Shown here piece by piece: positions 21,836-35,080 of a stretch of 64,000 nucleotides of DNA. Location: the NCBI GenBank assembly GCA_002150815.3, contig NDFF03000370.1, positions 310,001 to 374,000 on the forward strand, written 5' to 3'. The position numbers and the translations under genes were made by a program. The notes under the pieces are model-generated. The model did not search any database. It was not told the origin of the DNA and worked only from the letters and a program-made list of their open reading frames with translations. The DNA is from Grammothele lineata. Taxonomy: Eukaryota > Basidiomycota > Agaricomycetes > Polyporales > Polyporaceae. The stretch's first letter is position 1; the number at the start of each line of letters is the position of its first letter.

Positions 21836-24800
21836 ATGCTTGATCACAAGTACTCCCACGCTAGTCTCAATGCAAGCGCACTCAAGGGGCCTGACGCTCA
21901 CTTAGTAGCCTTACTCGAAAATATTGGCGGACCTCTCGGCTTCAGTATGGGGCTTGCGAACCTTGACTGCACTGAAAGAGGCTGCGCAGAAGACTGTGGT
22001 GGAGGCTACTATGGACGCCGCCGCCGAGGGGGTTGGGGATACTATGACGACTCAGATGAGGGAGATGATAATGTTGACATGGTTGAAGTTGAAGAGACCA
22101 ACATCTCGATCTCACATCTCGTCGATATGGACGGCTCCCTCATTCAAGAGAACATCGCGTTTGACGGGGAAACTGAGGCGATACCTGCCGACCTGGCAGA
22201 GGATATTACATCGGGGGACCACGATGATCAAGAATACGAAGGCTACATGGGCAATGTCAGTGATTCGTCGTTTTGTTCTTGTGTTATCTGTTCTTTGCTG
22301 AAATTATGCTGTCACAGTACGCTGGCTCCTTAGAACGCTGTGAGTTCGGATCATATTTCCTTACGTTGCTAGCGGATACTCATTGACCCGACTATCTAAG
22401 TCTACCACCGGACAGTACTTGTCATATGGCCGAAATGGGCCAATTACGATCTCGTTCATGGTAAAGACGGCTTTGCTTACGCGTGCAGACGACTAGCCGC
22501 CAGCACGACAGCCGTGCCGACTGAGGAAGAAACCGAGTTGGCCAATATTGTTCTCGCCAGCGCGACCGCCTCTCAATGCAAATCGGTCATGGACAGTGTA
22601 TGTCGGGTGGCGTTGACATGGCAAGACCTCTCGCTTTGGTTCCGGGGTATGAAGGCGGCAGATGCTGAACGATCCATCGCAACGATGCACGAGGACAACA
22701 TCTTCAAGGCGCTAGCAGTCTTCGGTGCTCAGCAAATCCTCCCTTGGTACGTCACATTTATGTTGAGCGGACCCGACATAGGCGAGTTTCCCTGACGCCC
22801 GTTCCGTTCCTACCCCTGGGGCCTGACAGCGTCGTACGCGCCCTCGAGCGAGATCCATCTAATATAAACTCGCTTCAATTCCTTGATCGCCTAGGCGAAT
22901 GGTTCTCCCACAAGTTCCCCGAGCAATATACTGCTTGGATGAAGGAATGGATCTCCACGCAACGCGCGAAGCGATTCGGCGCGCTGACGAGAACCGGCAA
23001 AGACGAACTCGTCACGCTGATGGCGATGGCGTTGAAGCACGGAGGCGTCGAGTTCCTCGAGACTAAGTGAGTGGCCTCCGCAAGCGCAATGCCGACTGTG
23101 AACCTTACACGGACATTGCTAGCATCCTCCCTCAAATTAAGAGTACGGCCGACAGTTCAGAGCTGGTGGAATTTGCGACACACTTGTTTGTAGAAGCTTC
23201 CATCCCAGAAGACGCTCGACGGAGGATGTCGAGGGACCTATTTTCCATCGTTCTTGCGAAAACTGACTTCTATGCTGTACCCCCGGCCCCTGTCCGACCT
23301 ACCTACCCAATCTATGGCTCTCATCAGCCGTCGGTAGAGTCGAAGCAACTGGAGGTGGTAAAGCCGCTCGTCAAGGCCTGCTTTGACCTCCACTGTGACG
23401 ATATGTTCCAAATTGCGGTGGAGAAACTGCTGAAATTCGATGGTCTAACGACGCACGACGCCATACACCGCCGGGTGACCCAAGTTCTGCTACCTGCCAT
23501 CGCTCATATCAGCGACACGATCAAAGCACGACCCGCCGACCCTCCAATACCCGGTCTACTTGAATTCTGCCAAACCGTTGCAACGCGCTACCTTGACGCA
23601 TTGACTTCGAACTCGCATCTCTTCAGTCAGGTTGAATTATCATCCATGATTCAGGCCGTTATAGTTGGCAGGCGGTCGGATATGCTGCTCTCGACGTACG
23701 CACATGGCGAGACCTCAGCTGCGTCCATACTGATGGTATGCTTCGCTGCAGCATTATCCCGAAGCTCGAGGCGTTAAAGCTGGACATGACACAATTGCGA
23801 TCTCTCATGGACGAGCTTAATGCGAAGCGCGCTGTCATCGACCCGTCCGGCACAAACATGCCCGCTATTCTTCAGCGTTTGCTCAGCAAGTGGACGAAAG
23901 CTGTCAATATTACCGCACCTCCAACCCACTCCTATCATAACGCTTACAGCCGTTATGGCGCGAGCTACGTCAATACCGCGCACACGCAGCAGAGCAAGCC
24001 CGCCATTGATGCATACGACTACTGCCTCACTCTCAAGCAACCCGAGGCCTGCGCGCAGATTACAAAGAGGCTGCTTCGCCCGCCCACCCTCACGGCGGAT
24101 TATATCAAGACGCAGCTCGTTCCACTCGTGTCTCCGCTCCGCGCCCTCCTCGCCAAGCACCGCCAGCCCCCGGCACATACAGCATTTTCAAGCTTCTTCC
24201 GGTTTACCGCCCTCTCCTACGCTAAAACGGTACTTGGCCCACGCCCGTCCGGGGACGCACTCGCCCGCCACCAGCAGGCTATCACGCGGTGGAAGTGTTC
24301 GTGCCAGACCTGCCAGGGCGTCCGCACGTTCCTCACTGCAGAGGCGGCCGAGTCGAAGCAATGGAGCCGAATCGGCGCGCCTACGCGTAAGCACGTCGAG
24401 AACTTCCTTTCAGCCCATGCAAGCGCGACTACGACGTGGAGCACTGTGCGGACGACGCCCCAGGGCCTAGAGGTGAGCATTTGTAATAGTTTTCGTGCCT
24501 TTTATTCTTCTTGCGAGATGTTCTCCCATCGCGCGTGTAACGGGAAGCATGCGGGACATATGGACGGGTGTGTAGTCGCCGGCGGCCTCGCGCGAGGCGT
24601 GTTCTAATTCTTCGTCTTTGATCGTCGACAACGTCAACGGCCGCCGCGACCTCTGCCGCCACCGTCGTTCACCTCTTCTGCCTCCGCGACGCGCGCGCTC
24701 TTCGATCCTCGATCGCGACCGTGCCACACCCCACGTCTGACTGTGCCACTAACTATGTATCCTCCCCGGACCCCACATGCCACAGGTCCGTAAAGCAAAG

Positions 24801-25214
24801 GCGATCGTCGATCCCGTACGCTGGGAGCACGCCCGGCGAGAAGGCGCGACGCTCCTCGGTCAGATCAGCAGCGACGCGACCGAGCTCGCGGCCATCCTGG
24901 GCACCGACCACGCACGGATCGTGGCGCTCATGCAAGGTCGCGCCCCACCACCCGCGACGACGGGGTCAGCAGCGTCCGGATCCGCGAGCGCGGGAGGAGC
25001 GCCGTCAGGCCAGGCGGCTGCACAGAACACGCGCTCGGCTCCAGCGGGCCCCCTCCAGCGCGTGCAATTGCAAGGGCCCGCTCCCGGCGCTCTGGGCGCA
25101 CAGCCCGTTAGCGCGGGACTCGGATCAGCTTCAAGCTCAGGGTCCGTCGAGGGCCCGCCTACGAAGCGTAGGAAGACGGCGTACGACGAGCGGGAGGTGA
25201 TCGACCTCACTTGA
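21836..25214 (+). CDS. Oxygenase-family copy 2, lacking the 2OG-Fe(II) domain
   Basis: Seven exons: 21836-22255, 22318-22339, 22401-22746, 22830-23066, 23123-23695, 23752-24472, 24786-25214; about 915 residues. It aligns with copy 1 only from the DHKYSHASLNASALKGPDA block (copy 1 SHKYSQANISGSALKGEDA) onward and keeps every later intron, including the 22-nt exon. The first ATG in frame is 21836; a few in-frame codons upstream (VKPQDPLLQPPAPPD) are not family-like. HxD, distal His and Arg are all absent, so it cannot be an oxygenase. It retains WKCSCQTCQGVRTF, TRKHVENF and the tail KRRKTAYDEREVIDLT. The last intron (24473-24785) is long, 313 nt. Either a 5'-truncated pseudogene or a real non-enzymatic paralogue; the long, intact reading frame favours the second. 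Confidence 0.75.
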
Positions 25215-25644
25215 CGGCTAAGACCGTGAGACACGGGAAAGCCGACCATGGACCTGCAGGGTCGTGCTTCTGAAGGCGCAGCAGGAGAAGAGCACTGAAG
25301 CGTGAAGGTGGAAGGATGGGGATCTGTATGTCTTGTGCGGGTTTTACAGCGCGTTCACGGTATAGTTAGGTGTTGGAGCTTGAAGCTTGAAGCGTGGAGT
25401 GTCGCTTTGTTGGTGTAGTGCCCCGCAAGAACGCGCAGCACTGCTTCAAAGTTGCTCCTTGCTGGTCTTGGGGACTAGGCTCTTACAAAGTCGTCCTACC
25501 ACCACGGATCATGAGCGTCTGGTGTGTCATCGGGGAGCATGCGGAACCGGCTGGAACAGGACGCTTTTATTTACGCGAATTAGATCTGCTCAAGTACTGC
25601 TTGGGGTACATGTGTGTTACCGGGCATCGCATGCAATCGATATT

Positions 25645-26100
25645 GGGTGACTTTCCATAAGACATCTACGGCTTTACGGACGTCCGTAGATATAAATCTG
25701 GGCTAAGGGCCGAGATGCCGATGACCGATCCAAGCTCAGACGCATCTCAGCTCGCTTAGAGGTCCGTAGATGAAGCAAGCGCTCAAAAATCTGGAAGGGG
25801 GGGTCGACCCCCCTTTCTAGAGCCGTAGACGAGCAGGAAACCCTCGCTTAGCTTCGCTTGAAGCCCTCCTCGACTGGAAAGGCAGCCCCCATCATGACAA
25901 ATCTGCCTCCCATCAACCCATCATCCCAATGGGGAGCTGACATAAGGCCTAGTAGTCACGTGAAGGAGGTCGGGAAATCCGGGACGCCCTCTGACGCCCA
26001 AGATCCCTGGGGCTCGCTTGCGCTCGCTTAGGGCCCGGTTGAGACTCCGCCGACGTGCAGGAAAGCCGTAGAGCCGTAGATTTCTTATGGAAAGTCACCC
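25645..26100. mobile_element. MITE, 456 bp, 35-bp TIRs, ATT target duplication
   Basis: The first 35 bases (25645-25679) and the reverse complement of the last 35 (26066-26100) agree at 33 of 35 positions; both begin GGGTGACTTTCCATAAGA. The element is flanked on both sides by ATT (25642-25644 and 26101-26103), a 3-bp target-site duplication. There is no transposase, so it is non-autonomous. Inside are several CCGTAGA direct repeats. A 3-bp duplication suggests a PIF/Harbinger-like transposase, but ATT is not the usual TWA target, so the superfamily is open. Confidence 0.85.
25798..25813. repeat. 16-bp perfect palindrome inside the MITE
   Basis: Six G, TCGA, six C: a self-complementary 16-mer near one third of the element, able to form a cruciform arm or reflecting an internal recombination point. 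Confidence 0.6.
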
Positions 26101-27428
26101 ATTGTATCATAGCAACTCCTAACTTCTCCCGCGCATGTCTTGTGTGGAGGTCCGGGGTGGCAACGCGATAGGCTAAGATCCTCGTTATCCGGTTGAGCTA
26201 TCCAGCTACAACGTGACAAGACGGGTGGAGAACGCAGAAATCCATGAGACGACGTTCCATCAAACGAAGGGCCATTTGGAGGGCGGAGAGAGGCGGAGCG
26301 GAGTAGTGGAGATTTTATTTGGGGTGGTTGATGGACATGGGACGTCGGCTTATGGGTGTACCAAGGTCTGATAGAAGAAAATAGAGCTCACCAGATCTAT
26401 CGCACGTCGGTTATGTCTGCCAAATTTCCGTAGCGCCAACTAGCCTGAGGCCAAGGTGAAGCAGAAATCCAAACGCGAGCTCAAGATAAGGAAGAAGGGC
26501 ACGAAACAGAGAGAAGTGTAAGAGCGAGGAGAAGCGGCAGCAGAGCTGCGTTCTGGAAATACCTGATCTTATATCGCAAGTACCTTCGTTATGAGCACAA
26601 GGAAGCTGAAGGTCGGACCGGCGCCGGGCTCCCCGGAGTGTCCCAAGCGAGCGGGGCGCGAGCACGTGCACGTGCGTCTGCGGACGCCGAGCGCGAAGGA
26701 CGAGATCCAGATCGATGCGACGATCTCCTGTCGTCGGCTCGAGCCGTGTGAACGTTGAGGCTAATGCCATTCCCTTCCATCTGCCATAAGCCGGCCTGAC
26801 CTACTTACCTCCGCGGCCTGTGTTGTGCTGTCACCCGGCTTGCCTCATCACGCGACCCTTACACTGGCCGTTCCTAGCTCGCTCCTCAGACAAGACCCGC
26901 CGTCACTGAACCTTCCCTTCCCAAACATAATTGAAGGCCTACAGAACTTGGCCATCTCCGCCTTCTCCAAACGCGTCGCGTCTCCGCCGATAATATTCCC
27001 AAACGTGTTTCTACGTGCCCAATATACCGTGTAGGAAAGGTAGAATCATTGGTCCTTCCAAGATAGTCCAGAAGCGGAGCTAGTCCCCCGGGCCGTCGCG
27101 TCCAGCTGGCGACCATCACCAGCCCCCTCTCTCCGCCTCCCTTCACGGGCCCCGTCTGGACTCCAGACGGCCAAGAGATGACCCTTTGATTTTTTGTCAC
27201 CATCGACCCTTTGTCGCGAGATGCCTTCTAGCCGATCTAATACAATATTGGCCAATGATCTGGACAGATCCTCCTTCCCGCTCAAGCGAGCGTTTCCTCG
27301 ACGTCGCAGAGTAGAAATACCTGTAGCTGGAGCGGTTTGTGATCCCTTCCTTGCATTGGACACTCCCTCTGTCACCTTCGGTGCACGCCCTTCCGACGTT
27401 GTCCTCTCCCCCGCAAAGTTTCGCCAAC

Positions 27429-29334
27429 ATGACCATCCTCGACGAAACGTACGTCTCTCGCTGGCCGTCGTGTTGCGCCGCACGTGCTAACATATGATTA
27501 GTATGGGCCCGCTGTTCATCGGTGTCCTTGTTAGTGGAATGTAAGTTGTCGGAATCCAATTCCGTGGCGTCCAGTGCCTGATCGACTCCGTTGTTCCACC
27601 ATCAGTCTCTGGGGAGGTATGTCCGCGTCATCCCCTCGTTTGAGCCACTTCGTCTCATCTATCCGCACCAGTGTCCTGCTCGCAGGTGTACTTCTACTTC
27701 AGCCGTTATTATCGGGATCCTTTGTACTTGAGGCTTCTGGTGAGTACACCTTAGCACCAGACCACCTTTCGTTTCTCCAGACTCATGACTGTACCAGGTA
27801 TTGGCTGTATGGGTGACAGACACGACTCACCAGGTATGTCCGCAATGCCGGTCGAAAGAGCATTAGCGGCTGACATTTCCTTAGGCTCTCATCTCCCATT
27901 CACGTTCGTCGTCATTCCCCCTTTCTCAGTCTCAGCCGTCTGACGAGTCTCTAGTATATTGGTATCTGATCACCAATTACGGGAATCCTAATGCACTGGC
28001 CCTCCTCGCGCCGTAAGTCGTAGGTCTGAAACTATCCATCAACGATATTAACGTCTCTGTCTCTTCCAGAACAATCATTATCGAGGTGCTCATTCAGGTT
28101 CGTGGCCATGGATACATTCCATGATCAACACCGAGCTCACGTTCGCATGGTAGGCCTTCACTGGCGTGATGGTGCAGAGTTTCTTCGCAGCGCGTGTATA
28201 CCGGTGTAAGTCCTGTCTGCTCCATCCCACAAACCGTTGGTTGACCATGAGGATAGTGAGCGGGAAGCGGTGGTATCTCGCGCTCCCCGTGACCCTTCTC
28301 ATCGCTGCTGAGTTTGGTGCGTGGCTCACATTTGTCTGTGGTGGATATTGATGACTGACAAGACTCTTACTTTGGGATGGTAGCCGTCTCTGTCGGTATG
28401 TGATTCCTCGCGCATTTCATCGCCACAGGGAAGCTTACCCTCACCCGCCTCGCGCAGCATACACCAGCAAGGCACTCAAGTTTAGCACCTTCGCGCAGCT
28501 GGTCGAGATCAAGGTGCGTGCTATGTTTTTCTTGCCTTTCATCACCCGCTCATATCCACTCCCTGCAGTCGCTGTCGATCTCGATCAACGCCTTCGCAGC
28601 AGCGGGAGACGTGTGCATTGCGCTCATCCTCTGCACGATCCTGCAGACCTCGAAGACCGGCTTCGAGCGGTCCACGCAGCTCATTAACAGGCTGATGATC
28701 TTCTCCATCAACACGGGTCTCTTGACGAGGTATTTAGCTGCCTATTTCTCGCGCTGCTTTCGTTCGTCTGGACTGACAAGGTCTCCAGTATCGACGCGTG
28801 CATGTCCCTCATCACGATCCTCGCCCTGCCGAACACGTTCGTTTACATCACCTTCTTTTTCGTCATTGGCCGCCGTGCGTATCTCTTCCCGCCCCTCCGC
28901 TCCAAGCGCCGTCTGACACTATGCGCACCCTCGCAGTGTACTCGAACTCGCTCATGGCAACGCTCAACGCACGCAAGGGCCTCCGCGAGGGCACCAGCCA
29001 GGGCCACGACACCTCGCTCTCGCTCCAAAACATGCACCCCAGCGTGGTCAACACCGCGAACCTCAGCGTGAGTCTCCTCCCTACCTCCCTCCATCCCTCT
29101 ATCCTTTCCCCCCTCGTCTCTGACTTGCGCGCCGGACGAGCAGAAGCGCGACCACAGCACGCGCATTGCGATCCAGATCGACACGACGAAGGACACCGCG
29201 CGCGATGCCGATCTCGAGGTGCGTGCCCTCCTTTTCCTTGCTCGCTCGTTAGCGCTAATCCTCGTCTGTCTCTTTCACCTATGCAGTACCAGCCCTCGTA
29301 CGGCAGCGCAGACAAGCACCATATGGAGGTTTAA
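27429..29334 (+). CDS. DUF6534-type seven-helix membrane protein, 17 exons
   Basis: Exons: 27429-27448, 27502-27540, 27606-27616, 27672-27739, 27798-27833, 27885-27903, 27955-28012, 28070-28097, 28154-28205, 28257-28316, 28384-28395, 28458-28513, 28569-28729, 28789-28874, 28937-29067, 29144-29218, 29287-29334; 319 residues. The product begins MTILDETMGPLFIGVLVSG and continues ILWGVSCSQVYFYFSRYYRD, the typical opening of the Agaricomycete DUF6534 family, then about six further hydrophobic helices and a polar cytoplasmic tail. Typical landmarks are FFAARVYRLSGKRW, ISINAFAAAGDVCIALIL and LPNTFVYITFFFVIGRLYSN. The function of the family is not known; a plasma-membrane sensor role is often suggested. 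Exons of 11, 12 and 19 nt are needed to keep frame. Confidence 0.85.
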
Positions 29335-30356
29335 GTCCACTGTCCGTCCCCGCGCGGGGCCAGCGGCTCGCACGGGCGCTCTTGCCCATCCGGCACCACG
29401 GCCGTCGGCTCATAGGCTCCCAACCTCCCGCCCTCGCACGTATCCTCACGCACCGTGCACACCGTAGGACTACCTGTCGACTCCTCCCCTCGACTCCCCT
29501 TGCCTACCCGCGCCTCCCATCCTGCGCATGCCCCCCTCCCCCCTGCCGCCGCCTCTCGTGATGCCGTCCCCGTGTGGCCCGCTCCGCCCCGCCCCGCTCC
29601 TCATTCCTCCTCGTTATCATATCTGGATCCTTTGGTGTACTGTATCTCTCCCGCTCCCCGCGCTCTAGTGTTACCTGGCCCTCGTGCCCAAAACCCCCGC
29701 TCGCGTGGATCTCCGCACATACCGTTTCCATGTAGTATGCACGTGCCCACGCAGGCCCTGCCCCCCTCACGCGCGTACAGGCATGCGTGCACACACGTCC
29801 CCTGCCGCCATGCCATGCCATGCCATGCTTGTTCGTAGTCCTGTGCTCGCTCTCTCGCTGTTTGTTCTGTTGTCTCCCGGTAGTGTACGTACTCGTTTTA
29901 TAACCACGGTCTGGATCTTGTCTTTGGGTCCCTGTCTGGTGATCATGAGAGCTTTCAAGTCCGCCCGATTGTCAAGCGTCAGTGACGAGACTTGTAGAGC
30001 TGCTTGGGGGACTCAGAATGTCGGGCTTGGTCACCTTGATGCGTTGCTGGTTGTAGAACCTTGATAAAGCGCTGCAAATTCAACGACTATGCGCGTCAAC
30101 CAGACTTTCCAATTAATTGCACGCGAGTTGCCGTCATCGGAAAAGCTGTCACGATCATGTGCTTGTGACAGGACGCGACGACGTTCCCAAAAGCCAAGCT
30201 TGGGTGCGAGTACAACATGTACATGAACAACTGATCTGTTGAAACATCGTGGACTGTATCTGGTGGGTATCCTGAGTACGAGTCTGTCCCAATTCTTCGG
30301 TCCTTCGGCGTGTGTCCATCTGCCAGGGTATATCGGAAGTTGTCCCAAATCCAGTC
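29335..30356. other. Intergenic, C/T-rich
   Basis: About 1 kb between the DUF6534 gene and the convergent GH5 A gene. Pyrimidine-rich, with a short ATGCC tandem run near 29808-29828. No gene recognised. Confidence 0.45.
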
Positions 30357-32077
<1,721 letters not shown>

Positions 32078-32166
32078 GGTCGTCGAGCACCGGCTGGTAG
32101 AGAGCGGCGGGAGGAGGTCGGAGGTCGGGGGTGAACGTCGAGCGGGGATGGAGGTGGAGGAGTGGA

Positions 32167-32174
32167 ATATATAT
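32167..32174 (-). promoter_or_regulatory. TATA-like element of GH5 A
   Basis: An alternating AT octamer, 90 bases before the ATG at 32077, isolated in a GC-rich region. Position is suitable for a core promoter. Confidence 0.4.
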
Positions 32175-35080
32175 GCGGGTGGACCTCGTCTAAGGCGGAC
32201 GGTGCGCACGTGTTCCCCGCCGGTGCTCGGTTCGCATCGAAGATGCTTGACAGAACTCGGACGAGTGCCTACGATCGTTGCGCGTCCCGAATAGGACAAG
32301 CCCACTGGACCCGCGCCCGCCACAGTCGCCGCCATCCGACCACCGTCCAAGGTCCGAGGGTGGACATCAAGAAGAGGCCTCCCGTATGATTGGATTCGAC
32401 GACGACGACGCTCGGAGACAACGCAGCGCGTCCCGTGGGCGGGCTTTCCGCGCGGCCGTCGAGGCAAGTGACCCGCACAAACGCTTGGAGCCTGATGTGA
32501 CGCCAGATATTCCAATTCTCTTGCCACCTCGCTGCTGGCTCCCGTCGAGTGTACGTACGACACCAGGAAGATGCGTCTAATGCGACGTCAGTTCTGTGGA
32601 GAGTGATGAGGAACCAGGTTCAGATATCAGGTGAGGTGGATAGGGTTTGTACACACCGCTGGCAGTGTTTTGCGATCCCGCTCAGAAGCCTCGCGTCCTT
32701 GGTCGGCTCTGTTCCTGGCACAGCGGCCCACGTGCCCAGTCGTCCGCCAGGCTGTTGTGTTTCCCCATACCGCACCTTCTCGGCTTGTGTCTGCCCGGGG
32801 GCCAAGGCAGGTCAGCAGATTGCCAGTCCTTCTTGAAACGATCCAGGAGGAAGAAAGCAGCATGCGTCGCGACAGCAACCGCCGAAGAAGTGAGGTACCA
32901 GAAGCTACCGCCCTGCCCTTGACTTGAGGAGGCGTCTGCGAACCTCATAACGCCGGAAGAAGCCACCGTTCGCCAGCTGTTTGCATCCGTCTAGGATGCT
33001 GGACGGTCCGCGGCCCATGCACCTCCGCATAAAGTCCTACACTATTTCCGTCCGGTCGCCCTGCTCAGCTTTCCGATCCTGTCTCGAATACCGTCGTTCC
33101 ACGTGCCATAGATGTCGGCCTCGGGATACATGGAACACGTTTGAAGCCTGAGCCCGAGTGAATGCCCGACATGCGGAGGGGTTATTGGGCTCAATTGTGC
33201 AGTGGTGATGGTGGTAAGAGTCCAAGAGAACGACAGCCCCGCTTGCGCCACAACACCTGTCTCACCCTTAAGATTGGCCCAACGCAGATTCGACGTGTAC
33301 ACGTGATTATCACGTGAGCTCTCGCCGTCACGCTGGACCGTTGGCGTTGTTGATTTCGTGCGATAAGTCCAAATTAAGCCCTTGCCTTTGGTTCACCAGT
33401 GCGGCCACCAACTCCAGTGTCTCATTCAACAACGGTAACTCCTAGTTGGTGAGGTGAGCATTGCTCAAACAACGCTGTGGGTGTCTGTACAGACGAATCC
33501 CCTTAGCACCATTTTGTCATCGCTTCCCTTCGACTCAGCTTCAGTGCTGACTTTCGTGTGGGACGATGCAAAATCGAGATGCGATTCACTAGCTTTCGCA
33601 AGTAGTACAGCCGTGCGGGCCAAGACATGTCATGGCTTACCTCGCATGCATGATTACCTCGCGCGCTGACTCAACGGAAGATAACGAGTCCAGCATTTTT
33701 GCTGGCGAACGAGTTCGAACCTGGCAGGTGAGCACTGTGGTATATATAACTTGAACGCCAATACATGTACTGACTCGGAAGTAGTTACACCCAGTCTACG
33801 GAGGGTTCTGCGGTCATCCAAGCTGAGAAAAGCACAACGCGTCCGCAGCTCTCGAGAGACGACGATGGCGGCGCCGGGAAAGAGCCCCAGGTTTGGCGCC
33901 GCCATCGTCGTCTCTCAAGTTTGTCAGGGTATCGCAACTGAGGTGCTCCGCGCGTACTGTCGCTACCCGCGCGTCAGTACTGTCGTCTTTACGAATCGAC
34001 ATGAACGCCACATGCGCACCGGGACGACTGATGCGTGTTGATATCCGAGGGCTCAACGACTTCGTTCGATGCCGTCCGACAGTGCTCCTAAGCCATGATT
34101 GTGATCGCGACACGGCGAAGAGGAGGCGTATAATCATGGACCCGCGACTTGTTGAGCTTCCTCTAGTGATGTTGCGGATGCAAGGTATTATTTCACCAGT
34201 ACTCACGGATTATAAGGGGAGTGACACGGCCCCCCGTACGCGGCGGGATCTCGTTGAAGCTCTGAAGGGGCCCGTGCATATAGCCGCCCTGCGTGTGGCC
34301 GCCGCGGCGCACGATAAATAAGGCGTGATTCCACTCCTCGCTTTCATCTTAAACCTAGATCATGCTATTTTCGTTGCGCGCACCGTCAGACAATCCGCGC
34401 ACGCACCAATAACTTGACTTGACCGTCGTTCGTGCAAGCCGCTCAACGAGACCAATAACTGTTAGTTTTGCGGGCACAGCTTTGGCGCCCAACTTATCGG
34501 GCACGGGACTGGATGATCACGGCGGCATCACGCGTGACGAGACAGGTCGAATCTGCGCTGGGCCAATCTTACTCAACGCCGAAGCTTCAAGACCCACGTA
34601 CCCGCCGGCAACGTTTCCGCGAAGACGTGAACCAGACCGAGACCTCGTGGTTGTGCGTCACTGTTCTGCGCCGTATAAGTACCTAGGTAGCCTTCTCGGT
34701 CCCACGTTGGTCTCGGTATACCGCCTACTGCGGCCACCGTTGCCACCGCGTCTCTTGCGGTGAACAGGACGGACAGCCATGCGCGCACCGCCGGACGGGT
34801 CGGACGCGGGCTGCACAGCAGAGGTCGCCGCCGGGGGCGGCTGCTTCCGAGGATCGTCACCGCGGCCTCCACCGACCTGCACGCCTCCGCCACGCACCAC
34901 GCATAAGTACTCGTCCCTCCCCGCCCGCACACGTTCCCCTAGCCCACGACCTCATCGATACGACCTCCCCCTCTAATTAGTCTCTAACGCCCCCACCCCC
35001 TCGCCCCCGCACCGCACCGCGCCGCACCTCTTCCGCACCGAACAGCAAGCAGCAAGCAGCAAGCCACACCCAGCACAATC
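32175..35080. other. Gene-poor 2.9 kb region
   Basis: No open frame here has a recognisable domain or credible splice structure. It includes a perfect inverted repeat (33854-33916) and, just before UAP1, C-rich leader DNA with a small AGC/AAGC tandem (about 35043-35064). It may hold regulatory sequence for the divergent GH5 A and UAP1, or decayed genes. Confidence 0.45.
33854..33916. repeat. Perfect 22-bp inverted repeat with 19-nt loop
   Basis: The left arm 33854-33875 (starting GAGAGACGACG) is exactly complementary to 33895-33916. The arms are GC-rich and the 19-nt spacer is A/G/C mixed. The hairpin would be very stable as RNA or extruded DNA. It is not a terminator of any neighbouring gene; nothing coding ends near it. 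Confidence 0.8.

Larger units (their letters stand above)
25215..27428. other. Intergenic 2.2 kb holding a MITE and a tRNA-like fragment
   Basis: No protein gene recognised. The region contains the inverted-repeat element at 25645-26100 and, on the minus strand at 26189-26204, a sequence reading TGGATAGCTCAACCGG that fits a tRNA A box without a matching B box. 26400-27420 has open stretches on both strands without recognisable domains. Confidence 0.45.

Noticed and set aside
26411..26770. 119-codon open frame on the minus strand near 26.6 kb
   Set aside because: Arg/Ser-rich translation without domain; two overlapping frames are equally open, as expected from local composition.
29808..29828. 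ATGCC tandem run considered as a microsatellite or CRISPR-like repeat
   Set aside because: Only about four 5-bp units, no spacers; trivial low-complexity sequence.
33669..33735. Possible tRNA with GTTCGAACC T loop and a CCAGCA/TGCTGG stem
   Set aside because: The T stem has two mismatches, there is no A box at the right distance on either strand, and no acceptor stem forms.
33893..34321. 142-codon open frame overlapping the hairpin
   Set aside because: No ATG at its start, no domain, and it begins inside one arm of the inverted repeat.
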